Below are positions 12,725 to 20,223 of a stretch of DNA of 39,706 nt, in pieces (the first letter of the stretch is position 1; the number at the start of each line of letters is the position of its first letter). This DNA comes from a virus, in the IMG/VR virus record IMGVR_UViG_3300049847_000168, positions 1 to 39,706 of that record, one strand, 5' to 3'. Below the pieces are notes generated by a model. That model saw only the letters and a program-made list of their open reading frames with translations. It was not told the DNA's origin and made no database searches. Made by a program: the position numbers and the translations under genes.

Positions 12725-13754
12725 AGACCTCGCCGCACGCATGGACGCGCAGGCGTGGACCTCTGCGCTGTTGTCCCTTGGTGCGCTAGATGATGCGACG
12801 GTAGAGGCGGGCCGACGTGGTAGCCCGTGCCCGTTCGCGCACTGCGGCGGGACGGATCGGTTCATGTACGATAACCGCCGCGGTAGAGGAAACTGGATGT
12901 GTCGCCACGGCCAGTCGCACTTCGGTAAGTCGGCGATGGCGGGTGATGGTTTCGATCTGTTGATGGGTGTTTTCGAGGTTGATTTTCGAGGCGCGTGCGA
13001 TCTGTTGGAACAATGGCTCGGCGGCGAGATATCCAGACCGCGACAGCCTCGCCAAGTACCACCCAAACAACAGCCATCGATCCTCACGCCACGCGCCGCG
13101 AAGATGATTCGCACATCCTGCCCCGCCGAAGATTGCACCCCCGTCGTTTCCTACCTTCGCTCTCGCCACATCTGGCCTCTCACAACAGCATGCTCACTCA
13201 GAGCGCACGTGTCGGTGCCGTACTACTCGGCTGTTGGGTCTGACATCGGGCACTACCCCGCGATGCTCGCGTCTGCCGTCGATATCCAGGGTGCGCCGGT
13301 CACTGCGCACGTGACTTATCTGTCGCCAGAAGGAGACAAAGTGAACCTCGGTGAGGGGATGCCTTCCCGAAAGATGCTCGGCCCGGTGGGTGGCCATGAG
13401 GGCGTGTCTGTGCGCCTCACGCCACTACCCCGCGTGCTTGCCTTGGGCGGCGTGCTGGGCATCGCCGAGGGGCTGGAGACGGCGCTGTCGGCCTCGTTAC
13501 TCAACCTCGGAATGCCCGTCTGGGCAGCGCTGAACACGGCCCTGTTGTCCACATTCGTGCCACCGGATACTATCCGGAAGTTGATCATATTTGCCGACAA
13601 TGACGTTGCCGGGATGAAGGCGGCATGGAAGCTGCGAGATCGGGTCAATTTACCCTGCGAACTGAGGGTTCCAGGGTCCGCTCACAAGGACTTCAATGAC
13701 CAGCTACGGGCCAGTAAATCACCCCACAAAAAGACCCCAAACCTACCCAACTAA
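12714..13754 (+). CDS. Primase with zinc ribbon and toprim domain
   Basis: The start is uncertain: GTG 12714 gives 346 residues, ATG 12741 gives 337, and neither has a clear ribosome-binding site. An N-terminal zinc-ribbon-like region (about residues 39-69) has C39PFAHCGGTDRF, then WMCRHGQSH, with C63 and H65 or H69 as possible ligands; the usual second C-x2-C is altered. A toprim domain follows at about 245-310: acidic GIAEGLETA (E252/E255) and FADNDVAG (D295/D297). Together these mark a small primase of the P4-alpha/T7 N-terminal type that makes primers for replication. There is no helicase domain; the separate SF2 helicase follows. Host polymerase must extend the primers. Confidence 0.85.
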   Translation: MRYRDLAARMDAQAWTSALLSLGALDDATVEAGRRGSPCPFAHCGGTDRFMYDNRRGRGNWMCRHGQSHFGKSAMAGDGFDLLMGVFEVDFRGACDLLEQWLGGEISRPRQPRQVPPKQQPSILTPRAAKMIRTSCPAEDCTPVVSYLRSRHIWPLTTACSLRAHVSVPYYSAVGSDIGHYPAMLASAVDIQGAPVTAHVTYLSPEGDKVNLGEGMPSRKMLGPVGGHEGVSVRLTPLPRVLALGGVLGIAEGLETALSASLLNLGMPVWAALNTALLSTFVPPDTIRKLIIFADNDVAGMKAAWKLRDRVNLPCELRVPGSAHKDFNDQLRASKSPHKKTPNLPN

Positions 13755-13811
13755 CCCCCCGAAAACCCCTTAAAAATAGTACGTGAACGATGCGTCAACG
13801 CGTGGCATCAT

Positions 13812-15401
13812 ATGCAAATAGAAAGTCAACAATTGGGGTTTGCTGCCGTGTGGGCATCCATCGCTAGCGGGACCGCGCCGCAGATGCGGCCGAACCAAGC
13901 GCTCGCCTTAGAGGCGATAGATGCGCATAGGGCCAGCGGCGTGAAGTCGGCCATATTGGTGTCGCCTACGGGTTCAGGCAAGACGGTAGTGGCCGCCGAA
14001 CTTATGCGAAGGGAAGCCGCCGAGCATCGACGCGTACTGTTTCTGGCGCCTCGCCGCGAGCTGGTGCACCAGTGCTGCGCTAAGCTGGCCGACGTGAGCG
14101 TTCCCCATGGCGTCATTATGGCCGGCACGCCGGGTGAGCTGGTACGCAGCTACGAACCGGTGCAGGTTGCCTCCGTCGACACGCTGCACGCTCGCTCGCG
14201 CAACGTCGAACTACTTCCCTACTACGATCTGGTTATTTTTGACGAAGCGCACCTGAGCCTCGCTGCGACTCGGGAGGACTTGCTGGGGAGGCTTCGCCCC
14301 GGCTTCCTACTCGGTCTCACCGCCACCCCTGCCCGCAAGGACGGGCGTGCCCTGGGTAACTTGTACGAGCGGCTGATCTGCACTGCCGACGTGAAGGAGC
14401 TGACGACGCAGGGCTACCTCGTGCCCGCCAAGTACTACGCACCGAGCGTCCCTGATCTGAAGCGTATGCGCGTCCGCAAAGGTGACTACGTCGAGGCGGA
14501 TATGGAAGACGCCATGAATCAGCCGCAGATCGTGGGCGACGTGGTGAATACGTGGCTGAAACGTGCTGGAGATCGCCGCACGGTCGTGTTCGGCGTGTCC
14601 ATCAAACATTCGCTGGCCCTGTGTGAGGCGCTGCTACGCGCTGGCGTGACGGCTGAACACGTCGATGCTGAAACCTCTGCCTTCGAGCGCGAGGCGATCT
14701 TTGCCCGCTTCCGTAGCGGCGCGACGCAGGTACTGACGAACTGCTTTCTGGCTTCGTACGGGTTCGACTTGCCCGAACTGTCCTGCGTGGTACTTGCACG
14801 GCCGACGAAAAGCACGGTGCTGTACCTGCAAATGGTGGGACGTGGCCTACGTACCGCCGACGGCAAGACTGACTGCATCGTGCTGGATCACGGCGGGTGT
14901 GTCGCCGAGCACGGTCTGGCTGCCGATGAGCGTATCTGGAGTCTCGACGGCGAGCGCGGCGTGGTGATGAAGGAGCCGCGCGAGAAGAAGGCCAAGAAGG
15001 ACGGCGACGGACTGATCCTCTGCGAGGAATGCAGCTGTACCTACGATCCACGCGTCGTGGCGCTCGCCCGCGGCGGCATGCACCGCATGACCATCGCCTG
15101 CCCCGAGTGCGGACACTCGCCGAAGTCGCTACCGCAGAACGTGCGCGTACTCACCGGGGAGTTGGTCGAGGTAGGCGCACTGGGTGAGACGCGGCCGATT
15201 GCTCAGATGAAAGATGAGTACAGAGAACTGATGGGGTTAGCGCTACAACGCGGCTACAAGGAAGGCTTTGCCGGCGTGAAGTACAAGGAGTGGTACGGCA
15301 CGTGGCCACCCTGGGACTGGAAGCGCTTACCACCGCTCAGCCCGTCGATGGCGGTGGTGCGGAAGGTCAAGGCTGGGTTTCGATCAATGGAAAGGGCGTG
15401 A
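13812..15401 (+). CDS. SF2 DEAH-type helicase with zinc ribbon
   Basis: This 529-residue ATPase has Walker A SPTGSGKT (51-58), Walker B DEAH (144-147), motif III TAT (170-172) and motif VI QMVGRGLR, the set of a superfamily 2 helicase. Near the C-terminus, LCEECSCTYDPR and ACPECGHSPKS supply four cysteines in a zinc ribbon. It probably unwinds DNA at the phage origin or forks, or remodels recombination intermediates. A 57-bp gap separates it from the primase, the first break in the overlapping chain, and there is no obvious ribosome-binding site before ATG 13812. It is coupled to the next gene at TGATG. Confidence 0.9.
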   Translation: MQIESQQLGFAAVWASIASGTAPQMRPNQALALEAIDAHRASGVKSAILVSPTGSGKTVVAAELMRREAAEHRRVLFLAPRRELVHQCCAKLADVSVPHGVIMAGTPGELVRSYEPVQVASVDTLHARSRNVELLPYYDLVIFDEAHLSLAATREDLLGRLRPGFLLGLTATPARKDGRALGNLYERLICTADVKELTTQGYLVPAKYYAPSVPDLKRMRVRKGDYVEADMEDAMNQPQIVGDVVNTWLKRAGDRRTVVFGVSIKHSLALCEALLRAGVTAEHVDAETSAFEREAIFARFRSGATQVLTNCFLASYGFDLPELSCVVLARPTKSTVLYLQMVGRGLRTADGKTDCIVLDHGGCVAEHGLAADERIWSLDGERGVVMKEPREKKAKKDGDGLILCEECSCTYDPRVVALARGGMHRMTIACPECGHSPKSLPQNVRVLTGELVEVGALGETRPIAQMKDEYRELMGLALQRGYKEGFAGVKYKEWYGTWPPWDWKRLPPLSPSMAVVRKVKAGFRSMERA

Positions 15402-15598
15402 TGATCGACATCATCCGCGACATCTACGTAGCCCGCCGTCTCAGTGACCGCGCCCTGTACTGCGGGATCACGACGCCCACGATTCGCGCTGAACGCCAGC
15501 GAGCGCGGATCAACCAGCTTGGATTGGCTGACAAGCCGTTCAAGCGTGGGGAGACGTGGGCACAGGCTTTTGAACGCTGGCATGGGGATAGGTTATGA
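15401..15598 (+). CDS. Small basic protein, possible DNA-binding
   Basis: This 65-residue protein is taken from ATG 15401, overlapping the helicase stop by one base; GTG 15398 is an alternative. It begins MIDIIRDIYVARRLSDRALY and continues CGITTPTIRAERQRARINQL, a helical and basic sequence with a helix-turn-helix-like rhythm. It overlaps the next gene by ATGA. It may assist the helicase or regulate, but no family is recognised. Confidence 0.6.
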   Translation: MIDIIRDIYVARRLSDRALYCGITTPTIRAERQRARINQLGLADKPFKRGETWAQAFERWHGDRL

Positions 15599-16041
15599 GC
15601 GGGGAGAAGTTGACCCTTGCCAAGTTGCTGGAGGCAAAACAGATTCTTGAAGCGAACGAGATAACTGACTTTGAGAACCTTCCGCCAGAACAGCTTGAGC
15701 GTCTGCATCGCGCGGCAACAGCATTTGCATGGCTTGCTGATGCGATCGATAGCGGATTTTTAGATTCGGAGAACGGACGCGTGAGCTACTTCGAAAATCC
15801 AGATACTGAAAGGATGGCGCTCGAATGGGTTGCCGCCAAACCGCTGAGTAGGACGATTGAACAGTATTTAGGGTCCGATACGAGATTGCTTTTTCATCCA
15901 CTACTGACTGAAGGCAATGGAGCGTGTGAGGTTGTTTCCATAGTTTTGGATACCGCCTCGCCGCAGCTTCTGGAAAAAGTGCTGAAAGGCATGAACAAAA
16001 AATTGGAGCAAGACAATGCGTCGCAAGACAACCTCGCGTAA
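15595..16041 (+). CDS. Early protein with capsid-like helix segment
   Basis: This 148-residue protein is mostly helical. Residues 6-23, LTLAKLLEAKQILEANEI, closely match residues 147-164 of the major capsid protein (LTLAKLLTAKQILDQNEV, 13 of 18 identical), though the codons differ. Beyond this segment the two proteins do not look alike. The rest includes LERLHRAATAFAWLADAIDS and an acidic C-terminus. Chance, an ancient duplication, or mimicry of the coat are all possible. The gene is coupled by ATGA to the previous gene. Confidence 0.65.
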   Translation: MSGEKLTLAKLLEAKQILEANEITDFENLPPEQLERLHRAATAFAWLADAIDSGFLDSENGRVSYFENPDTERMALEWVAAKPLSRTIEQYLGSDTRLLFHPLLTEGNGACEVVSIVLDTASPQLLEKVLKGMNKKLEQDNASQDNLA

Positions 16042-16384
16042 CCCGGCTTACCCGGACCTGTATCCGCCCGAGTACGCGGCCACGGCGATCGCTGCCTACG
16101 AGGATGGGGAGATGGTTATTCCCTATCCGCACGTGCAGCAGGCTGCTCGCCAGCGCCGCCACTACGAGCAGTGGGCAACGCTATGGCTGGGGCCTGCGGG
16201 TGAAGCACGGCCCGATCCGCGACGGTTGAAGGGCATTCTGCGACAGCTGGAATTCAGGCTGAAGGTGAACCCGCCCGCCGTGGTGATCCGCAAGACATCG
16301 TCAGCGCCACGGGTGCGGCTGATCCGCGCTGCGCTGGAGGCGCGACTGGCTAATCGGAAGGAGGCTAGCCATGAGCCAGCGTAA
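16016..16384 (+). CDS. Small basic protein, unknown
   Basis: This 122-residue protein starts at ATG 16016 behind GGAG (8 bases upstream), overlapping the previous gene's end by 26 bases. It is rich in Arg and Pro, opening MRRKTTSRNPAYPDLYPPEY, then HVQQAARQRRHYEQWATLWL, and a basic C-terminal half (RLKGILRQLEFRLK). Such composition fits a DNA- or RNA-associated protein in the replication module. The family is unknown. Confidence 0.6.
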   Translation: MRRKTTSRNPAYPDLYPPEYAATAIAAYEDGEMVIPYPHVQQAARQRRHYEQWATLWLGPAGEARPDPRRLKGILRQLEFRLKVNPPAVVIRKTSSAPRVRLIRAALEARLANRKEASHEPA

Positions 16385-16784
16385 TGTTGGAATAGGAGTG
16401 CTTATCAAAGGGCTGTCCAGCAATGAAGAGACCGTGCGGGCTATTCAGTCATCGATTGGCAAACGAATTAGCGACGTTGTCGTTATCAACGAAAACCTTC
16501 TGATCAGCTTCGAGGACGGAACAAAGCTCAATGTTTTTGATGGAGGTCAGTCTTGCTGCGAGCATCGATACATGACCGTCGACGACGATCTTTCTACTCA
16601 CATCGGCGAGCGGTTTCTGTCTGCCCGGACCGTTAGCGCGCCAGATGTTGTGGACGACGATTTGGAGACGCACGAGGTCGAGTTTCTGGAGATCACAACA
16701 GATAAGGACAGCTTCAAGATCGCGAACCACAACGAGCACAACGGTTACTACGGCGGGTTTGATATTGAGGCGAAACTGGCCTAA
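16371..16784 (+). CDS. DUF7448-like protein
   Basis: This 137-residue protein resembles a conserved phage/bacterial family (I believe DUF7448). Its hallmarks are present: ISFEDGTKLNVFDGGQSCCE (residues 46-65), RYMTVDDDLS, an EVEFLEITT strand, and HNEHNGYYGGFDIEAKL near the end. The family's function is not known to me; its conserved Cys pair and the HNEHNGYYGG signature suggest a ligand or metal pocket. The 3' end overlaps the convergent VRR-NUC gene by four bases (16781-16784). Confidence 0.75.
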   Translation: MSQRNVGIGVLIKGLSSNEETVRAIQSSIGKRISDVVVINENLLISFEDGTKLNVFDGGQSCCEHRYMTVDDDLSTHIGERFLSARTVSAPDVVDDDLETHEVEFLEITTDKDSFKIANHNEHNGYYGGFDIEAKLA

Positions 16785-17053
16785 CGCGCCGCCCCGATCA
16801 CTTGCAGTGCATCCATCACGCTGTGCACCGTGGCCACCTTCCCGTTCCAGGCCCGGTGCCAGATTTTTTGCAGGTCGTTGAGCGAGCAGTTCATCATCTT
16901 CACTTCGAGCAGGTAGTTCGCCCCGTGGTATCCGACCAGCAGATCAGGGCAGCCGCCGCCAACGGCCTGCAACAACTGAACGGTGGCGCCTACCTTGCGC
17001 AGGTCGTAGACGATCTCAGCTTGGTTCGCGTCAACCTTGGCTGCTGTTCTCAT
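16781..17053 (-). CDS. VRR-NUC-type nuclease
   Basis: This 90-residue protein has the compact PD-(D/E)XK nuclease core of phage VRR-NUC proteins: GGGCPDLLVGYHG (residues 32-44, catalytic P36-D37) and LLEVK (48-52, E50 and K52). Preceding residues 12-30 form the usual helix and strand (EIVYDLRKVGATVQLL). Such proteins cleave branched or structured DNA in vitro, and a replication/recombination role is likely. It is the only gene on the minus strand inside the rightward early block. It reads away from the exonuclease gene across a shared upstream region, with AGGTGA about 5 bases before its ATG. Confidence 0.85.
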   Translation of the reverse strand: MRTAAKVDANQAEIVYDLRKVGATVQLLQAVGGGCPDLLVGYHGANYLLEVKMMNCSLNDLQKIWHRAWNGKVATVHSVMDALQVIGAAR

Positions 17054-17072
17054 CAGTCACCTCAAATAGTTG

Positions 17073-17120
17073 TTGACAGCAATTGACACCATTGCTAGAT
17101 TCGTTGCTACCAATTGACAC
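17073..17120 (+). promoter_or_regulatory. Promoter and operator-like repeats for the recombination genes
   Basis: TTGACA (17073-17078), a 17-base spacer, and TAGATT (17096-17101) form a good sigma-70-type promoter for the 17139-20223 genes. The same region has CAATTGACAC twice (17080-17089 and 17111-17120) and TTGCTA twice (17092-17097, 17104-17109), arranged outside-in around the -10, as expected for a repressor/activator site. The divergent VRR-NUC gene starts on the other side, so the region probably controls both. Confidence 0.6.
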
Positions 17121-17138
17121 AACACAAGAGGCAGCAAC

Positions 17139-17333
17139 ATGGCACCGTTCATCGCAGAGTCCGTTCTCTACCAACTCATCGACGCCAAAGGATTCCTTGA
17201 GTCTCTGGTCAGGGACATCATCTGGCTCGATACCAACCACGAGGCAGCGGCGCGCCGCAAGATCGTGGCAGCACTCAGCGCTATTGACCGAGCATCGAAC
17301 TCGGTTCGCCTCGATCTCAAGGTGACCTCATGA
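17139..17333 (+). CDS. Small early protein, unknown
   Basis: This 64-residue protein starts at ATG 17139 with GAGG 8 bases upstream, and its stop overlaps the exonuclease start (ATGA). The sequence (FIAESVLYQLIDAKGFLESL, then RDIIWLDTNHEAAARRKIVA) is helical and modestly basic. It might be an accessory to the nuclease that follows; no family known. Confidence 0.6.
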   Translation: MAPFIAESVLYQLIDAKGFLESLVRDIIWLDTNHEAAARRKIVAALSAIDRASNSVRLDLKVTS

Positions 17334-18217
17334 CTACCGTTCAACAGTACTACGCTGACGACGTGATCGAAGGCGCCCCGCCGCTGTTGAGCGCGTCCAT
17401 CGCCAAGATTCTGGTCAACCAAAGCCCCGCGCACGCCTACCTCGCGCATCCTAAGCTCGGTGGCAGGCCGAATCGACCGTCGCCATCCATGAACAATGGC
17501 ACGCTCCATCACGCCATGCTGTTCGACGGCTGGGACGGGATCGACGTGATTCAAGCCAACGACTACCGCACCAAGGCAGCACAGGAAGCGCGTGACGCCT
17601 CGCGTGCGGCGGGGCGAGTGCCGGTACTCGACAAGGAGGTGGAGCAGTTGCACGTCGCCAAGCTTGCCCACTTCAACCAGCTCAAGGCGCTTGGGCTTAC
17701 GCCCACTGGTGGACAGGCTGGCGAGATCGTCACTTGGAAGGAAGTGGCAGCCGACGGGACTCCAGTGCGCTGCAAGGCCATGCTCGACTACAGCTGGGTT
17801 AACCGCTTTCTCGAATGGAAAACCATAAAGGCGGCTGACCCTGACTCGTGCGTACGTGCCGCATGGAAGCTCGGCTACGACATCCAGACCTACGCCTACA
17901 TCAGGTCCTTGGAGTCCAAGCCGAATCCGGTTCGTCCAATGGAATCCATGGCCGGACGGATTGGTTGCGCTATCGCCTTCGCTGAGATCGAGCCGCCCTA
18001 CGCGGTGACGGCATTCAAGCCGAGTGCATCGTTCATCGAGAGCGGACGCCGCCGCTGGGAACGCGCAGTAAACCTCTGGGCCGCGTGCCTGAAGTCTGGC
18101 AACTGGCCCAACTACCAACAACTCGAAGGCGGCAAGTTAGGCGTGCTCGACCTGCCCAGCTACGCCATCGCCGAACTTGGACTCTATGACGAGGACGAAC
18201 CCAATGAGAACGTTTGA
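17330..18217 (+). CDS. RecE-like PD-(D/E)XK exonuclease
   Basis: This 295-residue protein matches phage RecE-type exonucleases (DUF3799/PDDEXK superfamily). An N-terminal motif, GTLHHAML (residues 57-64), is the usual G-x2-H-H start, and the catalytic core is VRCKAMLDYSW (D153) followed by LEWKTIKAADP (E162, K164), then YDIQTYAY. It resects double-stranded DNA to leave a 3' strand for annealing. With the ATPase downstream it forms a recombination pair. It overlaps its neighbours by ATGA upstream and by 14 bases downstream. Confidence 0.9.
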   Translation: MTTVQQYYADDVIEGAPPLLSASIAKILVNQSPAHAYLAHPKLGGRPNRPSPSMNNGTLHHAMLFDGWDGIDVIQANDYRTKAAQEARDASRAAGRVPVLDKEVEQLHVAKLAHFNQLKALGLTPTGGQAGEIVTWKEVAADGTPVRCKAMLDYSWVNRFLEWKTIKAADPDSCVRAAWKLGYDIQTYAYIRSLESKPNPVRPMESMAGRIGCAIAFAEIEPPYAVTAFKPSASFIESGRRRWERAVNLWAACLKSGNWPNYQQLEGGKLGVLDLPSYAIAELGLYDEDEPNENV

Positions 18218-19430
18218 AGACGCGCCTGCGATCAGGCAACAGACGCACGCCATGCTCGGCCTGTGCGGCCCCTCGGGATCAGGCAAGACCTTCTCTGCCT
18301 TGCGCATGGCAACCGGCATTCAGAGCGTGTGCGGCGGTGAGATATTCTTCATCGATACCGAGAACGACCGCGCCCTGCACTACGCTGACCGGTTCAAGTT
18401 TCGCCACGTACCGTTCCGGGCGCCGTTCCGCTCGGTCGACTACCTTGCCGCCATCGAACACTGCGCCGGCAAGGGTGCGGGCGTGATCATCATCGACTCC
18501 ATGTCGCACGAACACGATGGCGAGGGTGGCGTTCTGGAGCAGCACGACGATGCCGTGGATCGCATGGCTAAGGGTGACAGCGCCCGTGCCAAGCGTGTCG
18601 ATCAGATCGCGTGGGGCTCAGCCAAGAAGGGTCGCAAGATACTGCTCAACGCCCTGAGCACTCGCATCGGCTGCCACATCATCATGTGCTTTCGCGCGAA
18701 GGAGAAGCTCAAGATAGAATCTGGCAAGGAGCCTACCCATCTCGGCTACATGCCCATCGGTGGCGAAGAAATCATCTTCGAACTGACCGCCAAGATGCTG
18801 CTGCTACCCGGTGCTGACGGTGTGCCGACGTGGATCAGCGATTACATCGGCGAGAAGGCGATCATGAAGTTGCCGATTGCCTTTCGCGAGATGCCCTGCT
18901 TTCGCCCTGGCCAAGTACTCAGTGAGGAGACTGGCCAGATGGTGGCGCGCTGGGCTAAGGGTGATGACGTGGCAACTCCCGGAGTTATCTCTGTGCCACT
19001 AACGGCTTCCCAAACCAGCGGCAAGGTTGTAGTGGTGGACACGAAACCGCCTTTACGCAGCACTGATCTGGCCGTTCAGCCCTTCCTAGACCTGCTCGCC
19101 GGCTATACCAAGTGCAGCACCAAGGCAGAGTTCGATGCCCTTGAGAAGCAGCGTGCTGCGATCTGGAAGGACTGCGACAAGGCCCGCCAGAAGCGTCTCA
19201 AGGAGGTTTCGCTACTGGCCGACGAGCGCTGCAAGGCTGTCGAGTCTGAGGTACTGGATGCCACGCAGGTCTCGTTGATCTTGGATCGCGCCGAGCACCT
19301 TGGCTGCAAGGATGAATTGGTCGCCGAGTTCGGCCCGATCAGCATCATCAAGGCGACCAGCTTTCAGGCTGTAGCCGATTGGCTTACCGAGCGCAGCGCT
19401 GAGATCGAGAACGAGGCGGAGGCGTACTAA
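18204..19430 (+). CDS. Sak4-like RecA-fold recombination ATPase
   Basis: This 408-residue protein starts at ATG 18204, preceded by a GAGGA site, inside the end of the exonuclease gene. Walker A GPSGSGKT (22-29) and Walker B VIIIDS (94-99), with FIDTEN between them, mark the RecA/AAA fold of Sak4-type phage single-strand annealing/recombination ATPases. The C-terminal ~150 residues are helical and variable (KAEFDALEKQRAAIWKDCDK). The pairing with a RecE-like exonuclease is the standard arrangement. It probably coats or anneals single strands during replication and repair. Confidence 0.82.
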   Translation: MRTFEDAPAIRQQTHAMLGLCGPSGSGKTFSALRMATGIQSVCGGEIFFIDTENDRALHYADRFKFRHVPFRAPFRSVDYLAAIEHCAGKGAGVIIIDSMSHEHDGEGGVLEQHDDAVDRMAKGDSARAKRVDQIAWGSAKKGRKILLNALSTRIGCHIIMCFRAKEKLKIESGKEPTHLGYMPIGGEEIIFELTAKMLLLPGADGVPTWISDYIGEKAIMKLPIAFREMPCFRPGQVLSEETGQMVARWAKGDDVATPGVISVPLTASQTSGKVVVVDTKPPLRSTDLAVQPFLDLLAGYTKCSTKAEFDALEKQRAAIWKDCDKARQKRLKEVSLLADERCKAVESEVLDATQVSLILDRAEHLGCKDELVAEFGPISIIKATSFQAVADWLTERSAEIENEAEAY

Positions 19431-19852
19431 TGGACAAGCTATGCGTTGATTGTCGGTGGCGCGCATGGTACGGGCTATGCTTGCGTCCCGTGAAAAAGTA
19501 CGACGTTGTCTTGGGCGAGAGAACGGAGCAGCTGAAGAAGGATTGCTACCAAGAAAGAAGCCACATCCTCGACGCATGCGGACATGAAGCCAAGTACTTC
19601 GAGGAGAAACCGAAGGCGGCCGGGCTGGACGGTTTCGCGCGGATGTCGGCGGGTCCGGCCAAACAGGCCGCTATTGGCCCGGTCAAGTTTCAGCGCGTCA
19701 ATGCAGATGGTACCGCGCTGGAGTGGGTGACTGTTGTGAGCGATAACAAGCCGTCCAGCGGGCAACTTGAACGTGCCCGTATATGGGCAGGGGTTGCCTT
19801 GGTCGGACTTGTTGCTGCTGTCGTGTGGCTCGTTGTGGTGATTCGATCATGA
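19430..19852 (+). CDS. Cys-rich protein with C-terminal membrane span
   Basis: This 140-residue protein has an N-terminal Cys-rich part (CVDCR at residues 5-9, C17, C39, C50) that looks like a metal-binding knuckle. The middle is soluble, and one transmembrane segment lies near the C-terminus (about 116-137: GVALVGLVAAVVWLVVVI) with a final Arg-Ser. Start and stop are coupled to neighbours. The domain would face the cytoplasm and bind metal, with unknown role. It is too late in the early block to be an obvious lysis gene. Confidence 0.65.
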   Translation: MDKLCVDCRWRAWYGLCLRPVKKYDVVLGERTEQLKKDCYQERSHILDACGHEAKYFEEKPKAAGLDGFARMSAGPAKQAAIGPVKFQRVNADGTALEWVTVVSDNKPSSGQLERARIWAGVALVGLVAAVVWLVVVIRS

Positions 19853-20223
19853 TCGACAAACGTAAGCGAATGATCGAGCGCCCCTATAGCAAGCAGGTCG
19901 TCGAGCATCAGCCTGAGGTTGAGCGTGAGCAGCGCACTGAGCGCAAGCCTAGCGGCAACTACAATCACGAAATCTCCGAAGCATTACGCCACGCCAACGC
20001 AGCTTTCCTAATGGTTGGCCAGCCCGATTCCCCATCTGAACGCTCGCTAGCTAATCAGGCTCGCAGTTCTATTCACGAGGCCATCGCGGCACTGACTGAA
20101 GCTCAGGGGTTGCCGAAGTTCATGGAGCTGTCCAAGCATCACCCGCTCACGCCGAATGGGTGGTATGTGCCTGATCGCAGCAAGGCGTTGAAGCGACCGG
20201 GAGACACCAAGCTGCTCAAATGA
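19849..20223 (+). CDS. Last early gene, unknown
   Basis: This 124-residue protein starts at ATG 19849, overlapping the previous stop by ATGA. It begins MIDKRKRMIERPYSKQVVEH and has helical stretches HEISEALRHANAAFLMVG and RSSIHEAIAALTEAQGLP, ending in a basic tail. Its 3' end overlaps the convergent tail gene by 8 bases (20216-20223). Function unknown. Confidence 0.6.
   Translation: MIDKRKRMIERPYSKQVVEHQPEVEREQRTERKPSGNYNHEISEALRHANAAFLMVGQPDSPSERSLANQARSSIHEAIAALTEAQGLPKFMELSKHHPLTPNGWYVPDRSKALKRPGDTKLLK

Noticed and set aside
17168-18121. 317-codon minus-strand open frame opposite the exonuclease
   Set aside because: The exonuclease on the other strand has clear catalytic motifs; the antisense product is Arg/Val-rich with no motif.
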